This document shows, piece by piece, positions 33,501 through 46,500 of a stretch of DNA of 64,000 nucleotides (within the stretch, counting starts at the first letter, position 1; the number at the start of each line of letters is the position of its first letter). The translations under genes were made by a program, and so were the position numbers. This DNA comes from Nematostella vectensis (lineage: Eukaryota; Cnidaria; Anthozoa; Actiniaria; Edwardsiidae), in assembly GCF_932526225.1 (NCBI RefSeq), contig NC_064034.1, forward strand, positions 21,231,747-21,295,746, written 5' to 3'. The notes under the pieces were generated by a model. The model saw only the letters and a program-made list of their open reading frames with translations, was not told the origin of the DNA and made no database searches.

Positions 33501-36500
33501 TCAAATTGCTTTTTTTTTGCATGTATTTGTATTTGGAACAGTACAGTACAGTCATCTAAACTAGGCCCTACTCTTCCTTAAGTAATATTGTCTAAGAAAT
33601 TCTATATTAGGGTCCGGTTCAATTAGAAGAATGTTTGTCATGTCGGGGTGGCTGTGAGAGAAATTAAGATCAACCCTAGCATACCTCAATGGTTGTGTCA
33701 TCATTATTTGATATCCTGAGTGATAACAATATAGCCGAGTGAGAGGCTTTGAGGCATGTGACATTTAAATGCATCCACACTTTGCACAAAGAAGCTGCAG
33801 GAACAACTCAACAAGGCATAAATCAAATAGCCCATACTTGAATTTTTTGTTTGTTTGCGCAAATGGTTAACACTGACATTAATAGAGGACAGAGATAGAA
33901 TTATATGACCACAATCTTAGAACCAATCAAAATGCATAAATTTGCTGCCACATCTTCTAGGATAGCTAGCATTCAAAGGTTTTTGATAATTGTCAATAAC
34001 TATATGTACTTGATTTTGTATTGTTGCTGGCCATGCTCTGCTCCTGGGGCATTATGGTGATGTTATGGTAGAACCCTCCTTTTATTTCCCCATGTAAATT
34101 GTCTTTTGAATTTTTGCAAACAGCAAAGACAAGAAGCGCTAGAAGCCGAAAGATTAGCCAAGGAAAAGGAAGAGCAATTAGCAAAAGAAAAAGCTACACA
34201 AGCCAAAAAGGAGAAAGAAAAATTAAAAGCTGCCATGAAAAAAGAGCGCAAGTCTATAAGAGCAATTTGCAAGGTGATCATATCAGGTGGTTTGTTTGAA
34301 GCCTGTTTTTAAAGTTTTCAATTGATTGATTTTGTTCTTGGTCCTTTAGAATTATGACTATTTTGTTACTGAAGAAGCTGAGAAAATTGAAGAAATGCAG
34401 ATTTTAGACAAGCTCTTGGAGGACCTTTCCCTTGAAGGGTGAGAAGTTGAATCCTAAAATTAAAGACAAAAGCTACACTTTCGTTTGGTCCATGAGGTGT
34501 ATTGTCAAAATGTTATGGTGAAATACATACAGAACCAAGCTATGCTACAGCTTGCAGTGGTTAGAACAAACGCCCACAACCACCCAGCAAAATGTACGAA
34601 TAACCTTATGCAATGATCTTAGGGCTTTATCTTGTATAAATTGAACACAAATATTTACCATATGTAAAGGTGTGTTTATGCCTGGAAAAGCCGTCATCTC
34701 CCTGTTTTGTTGTTGTTGTTGTTGTTGTTGTTCGAATTTTCAAATCATTGAAGCAGCTCAAGTGTTATGACAAACCCATTTTCACATTTCCTGCTTTTGA
34801 AATGTCATTGATATTTTTGCTATACAGTTGTTGTGGCAGCCCATTATAAGAAAAATACAGTTATACGCAAATTCGAAAACATGTTAAAATATAGTTGCAG
34901 TATTCACAACAGCTTCTCTTTCACAGTCTACAGACATTCCGTGAAGATATGAACAAAGCAGGAAACAAAGACAAAGCCAAATCTGTCTACGAAAAGCAGG
35001 TATGGCAGCACTTAGACAATAAGACAATTTCTCATGCATAATGGTATGAGGACCACCTAGAAATAGACTCTTTCTCATACAAATACTCTCTTTGGCTTTT
35101 TCAGAGAGAGCTAGGGAGATAAAAAGCTTTAATAAATTAATTAAAATTTGGACATTCCAGACTCTTAGAAGTCTCGGAAATTGATCAGAATACCTGTTAA
35201 AAATAAGCCCCTAAAAATCATTTTAATTAAAGAAAACATTTCAATTGTTGTATAAAATGAATAGATCTTTTGTGCGTCTGTCCTCTAATAGATGCACAGA
35301 AGATGTCCCCTTCCTTTTATAAACAAGTCACGCAACTCAACTGCGTCTCGTTGCGTAATTTTATGTTCATGACAGGCGCACGCAAAAATAAAATCTCAAA
35401 CTTAATCTATTAAAACGTGATGCGAGGAACTCAATCAGAAATGATAAACAACTAGAAAAATCTCAAGCAACATTGGGTATTATAGAGGAGGAATTAAAAA
35501 AAGTTCACATTAATGAAATAAAATGAAATCGAACAAAGTTCGAGTTTAAGAGGGAATTAAAGTTATCCCAGTCCAAGATAGCTCGGTTCTACGGTATACT
35601 TTATGTTTTTTTTAGTTTAAAAAAAAAATCAACCTTAACATCAAGGTGTTAAGGCATTTTTTATATTTCATCTCAACATCTGTTTACAGAGTTTCTTTTT
35701 TTTTTTTCATTTTTATACACACCTTATAGTATAGTAATTCGGGTTGTAAAAATGTATTTATTTCCATTTCATCTCACGAATGGCCCCCGATCACCACGTT
35801 TGTTATCCAGCAAGGCACGTGCTTTACGTCTCAAAATGGCGCGTTTCTGCCGGCGAATGTCATCCAGCTTAGCTAGGGAGTTCTTGATTCGTCTGCGCAC
35901 TGTTCTTTGCTGCTTTTTTAGATTTCTGACAGATAATGGGATTTTCTGTATTAGCTGTTACTGGAATTTAACAGCCATGCCCCTACTGGTAATTTCCTTG
36001 TTAGGAAATATTTGGGGGGGGGGGGGGGGCGGTCACATGTCCTCAGTGTCTCACCCCCTGCTAGGGCCCTGTCAACCATCTTTGAGCTACTCACCCTATT
36101 CTCCTCTCCAGTCTCAGCCTGTCCATATCATATATCCCGCCTTGCTTTGGTTTCCATCTACCACAGCTCATCTCTACGCCGGCTGAACGTGGCGAAGGGT
36201 TGTACAGCGGTCTGGTTACTTGAGCTTTCCTGGGCAAGCAATAGACAATATGATCTACAGTAGAAACTAAGACGATTTACACTTTTTGTTGTACGTATTA
36301 AGAATCTATATAGCCTTGAGTAATGTTAACCATCTTTTTAAGAGGAAGTGTGAGAAAGCATCCAGTTTCATCGGCTGTTTTTGCGATATTTCCGATTTAT
36401 TTGGTAAATGAATCATAAAGTTGATGTTAGATGTTAGATCTCGAGATATAATGTTTGGCTGACTAGAGATCGTTAGACAAGAACCTGCCAAAGTTAACTA

Positions 36501-39500
36501 TTATTTGATCGAATGCTGTACTTAGCTATTCCATGCCGTTAGTTTACGGCCACAGTTGCGTCGTTGTCGCAAACTAAAGTAATCCTAGAAACCAGAAATG
36601 TATGGGAACATTTACTCACGTGCGCTCGAGGTTTTGAAGTCTTTCCTCCTGGCGCTTTATGTGTTCCTCGATTTCTCTCAGCAATTTGACTAAAGCTCTG
36701 CAAGTAAAGAGAATTACTTATTCTGGGGATGGGTTGTTTCTGATTTTAAAGACAAAAATTTTCGCATTTTAGAAAACAGCGGACCTTATTGATTTCTTTT
36801 TTCGCTGCGTCAACTTCTTTATTTTGCTCAACGCAGCGCCCATTTTGAACTAACGACTTCAAGTCATCGTGCGCCGCGCTTTCTGGCTGGCGGCGTTCAA
36901 AGTACTGCTGCGCGCGCACGTGTTCGCGCGCTCTTTCGCTTTTTATGTGCGTTCATCTAGCATGGTATGTAAAAGGCAAACGGTTATATATTTACAGGAT
37001 TGTAGAGGGATTTTCTATGACCTCAAGTAGGCCGCCATTTTACGCTAGTTCAGTGCCAGTGCGTGAATTTTCTTCCGCGCGAAGATATCCGCTTTGAGGT
37101 CTTCTTCAAAATTAAATTGCGTAAGAACAAGGGTAATTCCTGTGATATTCACTTCTTAGTTTTGGGAATTCCAAACCCATGTTTCTCTCAGATTAGTAAT
37201 AGCAATGTTTTCGCTGTCTAATGCCAAATTCAAACATCGTATTGTCGTATTATGAATCGAGTCGATTGTTTCGTCTCCATTTGCATTGAAAACGGCTCAT
37301 GGTTAATACGATGTTTAAACTTAGCCTAACTTGTATGACACGGGTGTATTGATTTTATTTGAATATTAAGATATTTTATTTTTTTTAAATATAGTTAATA
37401 TTTTCCATAAACTTTCCCTATAGTATTTGATAGTGTGACCTGTTTTTGTTCAAGGATGGAACGAAGTTCACCCTGGTTTAAGCAGATTTTATTCGCTTTG
37501 ATACATACCATTTGCATTGCCTACAAAACCAGTCGTCACTTCAGTCTGAATTACTGGCTTTAATCCGTTTGCCGTCACCTGTTTGTATCAGCTGCAGGCC
37601 TTGAAGGACAGACGCAAGCAGGACGAGGAGAGCAAGAAAATCGCTGCCTTGCGCACCAAGAAAGAGATGGAAGTGAAAGAGGAGGCGGATCAAGAATGGT
37701 CGGACGAGCAACTGCAACTCCTCGTTAAAGCCGTCAATCTCTTCCCGGCGGGAACCGTCTCCAGGTCGGGAAATCAGGGGGATCATAGCTCAGAAAGTCA
37801 TAGACGAATTTTGATTTATCCCCAATGCTCATTGATAAAATGCTTGAGGAGATACACACGCACTCCATTTTGTAAAAATAAGACACCTCTGAATTATTGC
37901 CATCAACCATTTTAGTGTGAACTTTAGGTTTAACACAGTTCAGGAGTACTAAGCAAAAAATAAAGACGCGATTAATTGTGTTAGAGTAGTCACAGATTGG
38001 CCACCATAATGCTAAATCTTTTTAGAAATAGGCAAATAAACTAATTGCGTATCTTATAACCTCCCGATCATTCAACGGCTTGTCTCTGGATTCATCGCAG
38101 ATGGCGCGTGATCGCCGACTACGTGAACGACCACGCAAAGACTGGGAACAAGCGCGAACCAAAACACGTCATCGTCAAAGTCAAGTCGCTCAAGAAAATC
38201 GGTATGTTTGAAAGACAAGTTTCGCAGGGATATGTACCCTGCAAACAGCATTCTGAGGACAACGACAGAGGAAAAAAATGGCATGAAATTTTCCAATTCT
38301 TAATATATAAGCTCAAGATTCCGCATACAAGGAGTTTCTCTGACCAAAATCTTAATTCCACATTTTAAAGAAATTTAGAAGATATGAAATTTAGATATTT
38401 GCGAGCAAAGTTGGCTTAACTTCTGATCAGAGCCCGATTTCTCCCTAAAAACGAGAATTCATACTTTGAACATTTAAAAATTGCACTTCAAGCCTCATAT
38501 CTCGAAGACGAATCCATTAGAAAAAAAATACTTTTTGATATCTTGGTTTACATAACATAAGGAACATCTATGCAAAAATCAAGCTTACCGAAGTTAACCA
38601 GACCTTATTTTGGGAAAACTTGTCATTTTTTTGCTCTGTCGAGGACAACAATCATTCCTGGCCCATCAATGCAGTCAGTTTGCGCTCCGTGTATAGAGGA
38701 GCTGTCTAGCGGTGCCAGCATGCTTTCTAGACAAGTAATCATCTAAAATCTCCAACCCCTTTCAAGGCTCGATTGCGTTCAAAATGCTAAGCTCTGCGAG
38801 ATCCAAGACCGCGAAACTGGGGTTATTATAGGAAACCCCTCCTGAACCTGGGGGTTGTACTTTTTACCTCATGGGTTTGTGTGAACAGTTGAGTATTTTC
38901 TTTTTTACTTTATCAAACCTTTTTCCAGACCCTACTCAAATCGAAAACGTGAACAAGAAAGCATTCGCCAAGTTCGACTTATCTCACACTCAAGGAAAAG
39001 CGTCTGAAGAATCCGTACCCACTGTTAGATATGAACGTAAGTTAGAAATGGCAATCTTAGTGTCGCTTGCTCTACCGTTCTAGCGAGGTTTCACCAATAC
39101 GTGCATATGTTGTTTCCAGTGGAAAATGCGGCCGCAGCCTCTGCTCCGCCCGAGAAACCAGAAAAGCCCTGGTCATCTGACGACCAAAAGGTGTGTCCAC
39201 GCCGAACTCCTTACGTGTGCAGTACAATACAATACATTGTGTTTTACGAGGGCGTGCATAGAAACCGTAAAAACACTTTTGTTACTGGTAGCCCTCAAAG
39301 ATATATAAATGCTCATGTAGATTTTAGTCACCAGCGCGTCTCGATATGTAAGCTTTTCAAACGTCACTGCAGATGGGGCCTACTTTCAGAGCGGACCTAT
39401 CGTGTGTCCTATTAAAGATTTTCAGTAACAGAACAAGCGTTACACGCCAAGGCCACCTGGCCATCACCAAGATACCCTTTGTCCCCAAACATAGTGTATT

Positions 39501-40001
39501 AACCTCTCTAGAGAAAAGAGGCCGCTGAGGTGTTAGCCTCATGGTACCATCTTCAATGACTGATTACACTCGAAGCCATCGTATCATTTTCATTTGTAGC
39601 GTAGATGCTCATATAGATAAAACACATCGAAGCTAACGTCGCCATACTATATCGTTGATACGTAGATGCTCATATGAATACAACACATTGAAGCTATCGC
39701 TGCCATGCTATGCCAATGAGGGTAATCATTGTGTGTGTGCTGCTCGTAGTTACTGGAAGCAGCGTTGCGCGCCATTCCCGCCAGCACACCTGAAAGATGG
39801 GACCGTGTAGCTGAGAGTGTACCAGGAAGAACGAAGAAGGAGTGCATGAAGAGATACAAGGTACGCAGACCAACGTGCTTGAAGGATCTCCTTTTTTTTT
39901 CGATGCCTTCAGGTGTATGAGGTTATCACTGTTCTCTCTTGTAGGAACTGGTGGAGATGATCAAAGCAAAGAAGGCTGCGCAGACAAAACAGGCAAAATA
40001 G
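27580..40001 (+). CDS. DNAJC2: DNAJC2 (MPP11/zuotin-type) J-domain and SANT-domain ribosome-associated cochaperone
   Basis: Seventeen exons join in phase: 27580-27640, 29325-29506, 30172-30247, 31528-31771, 32145-32225, 32815-32880, 32971-33062, 33278-33399, 34124-34273, 34350-34438, 34927-34999, 37598-37764, 38101-38201, 38929-39036, 39120-39190, 39750-39860, 39945-40001. They total 1851 nt, 616 residues (human about 621). [11 protein letters not shown] and LDPKEWKNQDHY precede the J domain (about 84-150) with HPD at 115-117. A zuotin-homology region follows ([20 protein letters not shown]), then a charged lysine/glutamate-rich coiled coil and two SANT domains (about 446-500 and 555-605, W446 and W555). 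In the family it partners HSPA14 at the ribosome exit tunnel and also acts on chromatin. The first exon is the least certain part: it fits in phase and position but its sequence is poorly conserved. Confidence 0.93.
28388..28632 (+). CDS. Possible unidentified coding exon inside DNAJC2 intron 1
   Basis: A good acceptor (tttctcatccag) precedes an open frame of about 80 codons ending at 28632 with low-repeat, protein-like composition ([20 protein letters not shown] near its start). Another open frame, 27838-28078, lies upstream on the same strand and could be spliced from the 27580-27640 exon in phase, but its acceptor is poor and its 3' donor phase does not fit this exon. Either a separate plus-strand gene or chance. 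Confidence 0.25.
29583..29660 (-). mobile_element. Relic of a Penelope-like terminal repeat in DNAJC2 intron 2
   Basis: ccaaaaactgg, gactctgcca and attttcatcttt in this order match the terminal repeat at 12770-12812 with scattered substitutions, including the ribozyme stem strand. Confidence 0.6.
30338..31509. repeat. 23-bp minisatellite, about 51 copies, in DNAJC2 intron 3
   Basis: Unit aaccattgacctcatatagg plus ggt, with a frequent gggggaa variant. The intron that contains it (30248-31527) splits the J domain; the array ends about 18 bp before the acceptor of exon 4. Confidence 0.97.
35000..35768. other. DNAJC2 intron 11, left part, nothing recognised
   Basis: AT-rich sequence without exon signals; should include the 3'UTR of the nested antisense gene. 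Confidence 0.5.
35769..36843 (-). CDS. Nested antisense gene: 97-residue basic coiled-coil protein with an N-myristoylation signal
   Basis: Three exons in phase: 36785-36843 (ATG, phase 2 out), 36620-36697 (2 to 2) and 35769-35925 (stop). All junctions are GT/AG and an in-frame TAG lies just upstream of the ATG. The product starts [17 protein letters not shown]: Gly2 with Ser6 and Lys7 is the classic N-myristoylation context, followed by a polybasic patch suited to membrane binding. Residues about 20-50 ([20 protein letters not shown]) look like an amphipathic coiled coil and the C-terminal half is arginine/lysine rich, ending GPFVR. It lies wholly within DNAJC2 intron 11 on the opposite strand, behind a CpG-rich stretch (about 36850-37000) that may be its promoter. 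I do not recognise the family. Confidence 0.6.
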
Positions 40002-40158
40002 CGAAGACGTGATGATATATCACGGCGTGGTGATATAGCGATAATATAACATGGCGTGGTGATATAGCGATGATTTAACACGGCGTGGTGATATAGCGAT
40101 GATATAACACGGCGTGCTTACAAAAACATCCCATGGTAAAAAGACGCTAACAATTCAG

Positions 40159-40164
40159 AATAAA
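40159..40164 (+). terminator. Polyadenylation signal of DNAJC2
   Basis: AATAAA about 160 bp after the DNAJC2 stop codon. The next gene (SLC5) converges from the right and stops at 40538. Confidence 0.7.
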
Positions 40165-40537
40165 GACTTTGTGCGTAACGTTACAAGAAATGCTTGGAAT
40201 CTGCGTTCTGGCGGTTTACTACAAAGCAAATAAAATAATCTTAGGTTTTTTTGTTAGGCTGGTTTTCGTGTCAGAACCATGAACATGAGCTTAATGATAT
40301 AAGGGAGGCCACAGTTTATAGGTGAGGCCACAGGCAAGATCATTAGTCCCTGTTTCTGGGTGTGGCTTGTCAGGGGTCGCTTTACAAACGAAGCCACAGG
40401 CGAAACCATTAGTCCCTATTTCTGGGTGTGAATTGTCAGTGGTCGTACTACAACGGAGGCCAAAGTTCAATACATAAGCCCTATTTCTAGGATTAGTTTC
40501 TCAAGAATTGTATGCTAAGAAGCAGCGACCTGTCTTT

Positions 40538-43500
40538 CTATCGGTAGTAGGTCCAGAGCGCAGCAAGCGCTAGTAGGGACAGCGCGGTAAGTCCGCGAAG
40601 AGACCACTTGACGAGCGGGCCCTCATCAGCAAACTGGACCACCTCGAGATGGGCCTTCTCTAGAGTCTCGGCATCGGCTGAAAAAAGTCATTATTATGTT
40701 AGAGAGTATCGAGGATCTCTTGACCCAATATATAAAACGTGTCGGGCAGTGAATTATTGGATTTTACCTCCCGTATAGTACTTCTAAACTTTCACTGGGA
40801 GTCTGGGCCAAATCTTTTGCTGCGCCTTTGTATGTACCACATCCGATCCCCGATTAATTCCCATAGATATTTCGCACATTTGATGCTCCCTCCAATTTCG
40901 TGATACATTGTTTTCGCTTCTATATTTTTTTCCTCAATGACCCCTTCCCCACAACTAAGTTCTTTGAGTTTATTGAATACATTATTGAAAAGGGTGTAAT
41001 GTGAAATAGCCGATTGAAATTACTGTACGGTAAATATGTAGCATAATGTGACCTCCCCCGGTGCTGTACAATGTCCTTATACCGTACCAAGTAAGCTATC
41101 CATGGGGACGTTCTCCTCGCCCTTCTCCGGCTCCCTGTCTACGTCACGTGTCAACCCCTCCTCTCCTAGAGCATCATGGGATATGGGCGGGTCGTTTATC
41201 GTTGGCCAGGTTAGCCCTCCTAGCTCTTCCCGTGGAACAGGCTTGGTGAAAAGGCTCACAATCACCATCACAGCACCAGATGCCACGTAAATGATGAGCC
41301 CTGGAAAATGATGGTGACGGACCATTGAGAATAAGGAGAAGACATTCATGATGATAGCACCGCTAAAACTAGAAACTGTTTAAATTAATCGATACAAATT
41401 TGGTAACAATTTAAGCCCCTAGTTGGGCATTGCAAATACACCAAGTTCTTGAGATGTATATTAGAGAAAGTGGAGTTTGACGAACTTGAGATGCAGGTAT
41501 TCGTCTTACCATAGTAAAGGAAGTGGAGTTTGACGAACTCGAGAGGTAGGTATTCGTCTTACCATAGTAAAGGAAGTGGAGTTTGACGAATTCGAGAAGT
41601 AGGTATTCGTCTTACCATAGTAAAGGAAGTGGAGTTTGACGAACTCGAGAGGTAGGTATTCGTCTTACCATAGTAAAGGAAGTCGAGTTTGATGAACTCG
41701 AGATGCAGGTATTCGTCTTACCATAGTAAAGGAAGTCGAGTTTGACGAACTCGAGAGGTAGGTATCCGTCTTACCATAGTAAAGGAAGTCGAGTTTGACG
41801 AACTCGAGAAGTAGGTATTCGTCTTACCATAGTAAAGGAAGTCGAGTTTGATGAACTCGAGATGCAGGTATTCGTCTTACCATAGTAAAGGAAAGTCGAG
41901 TTTGACGAACTCGAGAGGTAGGTATTCGTCTTACCATAGTAAAGGAAAGTCAAGTTTGACGAACTCGAGAGGTAGGTATCCGTCTTACCATAGTAAAGGA
42001 AGTCGAGTTTGACGAACTCGAGAAGTAGGTATTCGTCTTACCATAGTAAAGGAAAGTCGAGTTTGACGAACTCTAGAAGTAGGTATTTGTCTTACCATAG
42101 TAAAGGAAGTGGAGTTTGACGAGCTCGAGAGGTAGGTATTCGTCTTACCATAGTAAAGGAAAGTCGAGTTTGACGAACTCGAGAGGTAGGTATTCGTCTT
42201 ACCATAGTAAAGGAAGTGGAGTTTGACGAACTCGAGAGGTAGGTATTCGTCTTACCATAGTAAAGGAAAGTCGAGTTTGACGAACTCGAGAGGTAGGTAT
42301 TCGCCTTACCATAGTAAAGGAAAGTCGAGTTTGACGAACTCGAGAGGTAGGTATTCGTCTTACCATAGTAAAGGAAGTGGAGTTTGACGAACTCGAGAGG
42401 TAGGTATCCGTCTTACCATAGTAAAGGAAGTCGAGTTTGACGAACTCGAGAAGTAGGTATTCGTCTTACCATAGTAAAGGAAAGTCGAGTTTGACGAACT
42501 CTAGAAGTAGGTATTTGTCTTACCATAGTAAAGGAAGTGGAGTTTGACGAACTCGAGAGGTAGGTATTCGTCTTACCATAGTAAAGGAAAGTCGAGTTTG
42601 ACGAACTCGAGAGGTAGGTATTCGTCTTACCATAGTAAAGGAAGTGGAGTTTGACGAACTCGAGAGGTAGGTATTCGTCTTACCATAGTAAAGGAAAGTC
42701 GAGTTTGACGAACTCGAGAGGTAGGTATTCGCCTTACCATAGTAAAGGAAAGTCGAGTTTGACGAACTCGAGAGGTAGGTATTCGTCTTACCATAGTAAA
42801 GGAAGTGGAGTTTGACGAACTCGAGAGGTAGGTATTCGTCTTACCACAGTAAAGGAAAGTCGAGTTTGACGAACTCGAGAGGTAGGTATCCGTCTTGCCA
42901 TAGTAAAGGAAGTCGAGTTTGACGAACTCGAGAGGTAGGTATTCGTCTTACCATAGTAAAGGAAGTGGAGTTTGACGAACTCGAGATGCAGGTATTCGTC
43001 TTACCATAGTAAAGGAAGTGGAGTTTGACGAACTCGAGAGGTAGGTATTCGTCTTACCATAGTAAAGGAAGTCGAGTTTGATGAACTCGAGATGCAGGTA
43101 TTCGTCTTACCATAGTAAAGGAAGTCGAGTTTGACGAACTCGAGAGGTAGGTATCCGTCTTACCATAGTAAAGGAAGTCGAGTTTGACGAACTCGAGAAG
43201 TAGGTATTCGTCTTACCATAGTAAAGGAAGTCGAGTTTGATGAACTCGAGATGCAGGTATTCGTCTTACCATAGTAAAGGAAAGTCGAGTTTGACGAACT
43301 CGAGAGGTAGGTATTCGTCTTACCATAGTAAAGGAAAGTCGAGTTTGACGAACTCGAGAGGTAGGTATCCGTCTTACCATAGTAAAGGAAGTCGAGTTTG
43401 ACGAACTCGAGAAGTAGGTATTCGTCTTACCATAGTAAAGGAAAGTCGAGTTTGACGAACTCTAGAAGTAGGTATTTGTCTTACCATAGTAAAGGAAGTG

Positions 43501-46500
43501 GAGTTTGACGAACTCGAGAGGTAGGTATTCGTCTTACCATAGTAAAGGAAAGTCGAGTTTGACGAACTCGAGAGGTAGGTATTCGTCTTATCATAGTAAA
43601 GGAAGTGGAGTTTGACGAACTCGAGAGGTAGGTATTCGTCTTACCATAGTAAAGGAAAGTCGAGTTTGACGAACTCGAGAGGTAGGTATTCGTCTTACCA
43701 TAGTAAAGGAAAGTCGAGTTTGACGAACTCGAGAGGTAGGTATTCGTCTTACCATAGTAAAGGAAGTGGAGTTTGACGAACTCGAGAGGTAGGTATTCGT
43801 CTTACCATAGTAAAGGAAAGTCGAGTTTGACGAACTCGAGAGGTAGGTATCCGTCTTGCCATAGTAAAGGAAGTCGAGTTTGACGAACTCGAGAGATAGG
43901 TATTCGTCTTACCATAGTAAAGGAAGTGGAGTTTGACGAACTCGAGATGCAGGTATTCGTCTTACCATAGTAAAGGAAGTGGAGTTTGACGAACTCGAGA
44001 GGTAGGTATTCGTCTTACCATAGTAAAGGAAGTGGAGTTTGACGAACTCGAGAAGTAGGTATTCGTCTTACCATAGTAAAGGAAGTGGAGTTTGACGAAC
44101 TCGAGATGCAGGTATTCGTCTTACCATAGTAAAGGAAAGTCGAGTTTGACGAACTCGAGAAGTAGGTATTCGTTTTACCATAGTAAAGGAAGTGGAGTTT
44201 GACGAACTCGAGAGGTAGGTATTCGTCTTACCATAGTAAAGGAAAGTCGAGTTTGACGAACTCGAGAGGTAGGTATCCGTCTTGCCATAGTAAAGGAAGT
44301 CGAGTTTGACGAACTCGAGAAGTAGGTATTCGTCTTTCCATAGTAAAGGAAAGTCGAGTTTGACGAACTCGAGAAGTAGGTATTCGTCTTACCATAGTAA
44401 AGGAAGTGGAGTTTGACGAACTCGAGATGCAGGTATTCGTCTTGCCATATGAAAGGAAGTCGAGTTTGACGAACTCGAGAAGTAGGTATTCGTCTTACCA
44501 TAGTAAAGGAAAGTCGAGTTTGACGAACTCGAGAAGTAGGTATTCGTCTTACCATAGTAAAGGAAAGTCGAGTTTGACGAACTCGAGAAGTAGGTATTCG
44601 TCTTACCATAGTAAAGGAAGTCGAGTTTGACGAACTCGAGAGGTAGGTATTCGTCTTACCATAATAAAGGAAGTCGAGTTTGACGAACTCGAGAAGTAGG
44701 TATTCGTCTTACCATAGTAAAGGAAGTGGAGTTTGGCGAACTCGAGAGGTAGGTATTCGTCTTACCATAGTAAAGGAAAGTCGAGTTTGACGAACTCGAG
44801 AGGTAGGTATTCGTCTTACCATAGTAAAGGAAGTGGAGTTTGACGAACTCGAGAGGTAGGTATTCGTCTTACCATAGTAAAGGAAAGTCGAGTTTGACGA
44901 ACTCGAGAGGTAGGTATTCGTCTTACCATAGTAAAGGAAAGTCGAGTTTGACGAACTCGAGAGGTAGGTATTCGTCTTACCATAGTAAAGGAAGTGGAGT
45001 TTGACGAACTCGAGAGGTAGGTATTCGTCTTACCATAGTAAAGGAAAGTCGAGTTTGACGAACTCGAGAGGTAGGTATCCGTCTTGCCATAGTAAAGGAA
45101 GTCGAGTTTGACGAACTCGAGAGGTAGGTATTCGTCTTACCATAGTAAAGGAAGTGGAGTTTGACGAACTCGAGATGCAGGTATTCGTCTTACCATAGTA
45201 AAGGAAGTGGAGTTTGACGAACTCGAGAGGTAGGTATTCGTCTTACCATAGTAAAGGAAGTGGAGTTTGACGAACTCGAGAAGTAGGTATTCGTCTTACC
45301 ATAGTAAAGGAAGTGGAGTTTGACGAACTCGAGATGCAGGTATTCGTCTTACCATAGTAAAGGAAAGTCGAGTTTGACGAACTCGAGAAGTAGGTATTCG
45401 TTTTACCATAGTAAAGGAAGTGGAGTTTGACGAACTCGAGAGGTAGGTATTCGTCTTACCATAGTAAAGGAAAGTCGAGTTTGACGAACTCGAGAGGTAG
45501 GTATCCGTCTTGCCATAGTAAAGGAAGTCGAGTTTGACGAACTCGAGAAGTAGGTATTCGTCTTTCCATAGTAAAGGAAAGTCGAGTTTGACGAACTCGA
45601 GAAGTAGGTATTCGTCTTACCATAGTAAAGGAAGTCGAGTTTGACGAACTCGAGATGCAGGTATTCGTCTTGCCATAGTAAAGGAAGTCGAGTTTGACGA
45701 ACTCGAGAAGTAGGTATTCGTCTTACCATAGTAAAGGAAAGTCGAGTTTGACGAACTCGAGAAGTAGGTATTCGTCTTACCATAGTAAAGGAAAGTCGAG
45801 TTTGACGAACTCGAGAAGTAGGTATTCGTCTTACCATAGTAAAGGAAGTCGAGTTTGACGAACTCGAGAGGTAGGTATTCGTCTTACCATAATAAAGGAA
45901 GTCGAGTTTGACGAACTCGAGAAGTAGGTATTCGTCTTACCATAGTAAAGGAAGTGGAGTTTGACGAACTCGGGTCTTTCGTCCACTTTTCCACATTCCG
46001 GTGGGTCGAACAAGTTCCCCACGATGAACTTAACCACGCCCATGACCAAGCCAATGATGAGTCCGGACAGAGCGCCAACCTCGGACAAACCGGGCCATAG
46101 GATACAGAGTGTGAAGACCATGGCTAGCGGAGGGGAGAGGTACGCTTGAATGGTCTGCAGGTATTCAAACAGGCGGCTACCTTGGGCCCCTATGCATGAC
46201 AGGTCATTAGTGCGAAAAGAATAAAAGTGGTAATGAATGAGGGGAATTTAAATATTAATATATAAAGCATTCCTATAATGTTCCTAATAAAGTCCTTATC
46301 CAAGAAGAATTCTCGTATACAAACAAGGGCATTTTACCCCCCCCCCCTCCCCACCCCTCTGGAAATTCCTGGGCGTCTGAACCCCCCACGGAATTTCCAA
46401 TCCCCTCAATGGGGGGTATGGATATTTTCTGGAACTACACAATAACACTTGTAAACCATTTAAAACCATACAGACAGACAGACCCCTTCCCGTCCGACGC

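Noticed and set aside
41468-45972. CRISPR-like array
   Set aside because: Units are contiguous with no unique spacers, the genome is eukaryotic, and the unit is an exon-intron junction.
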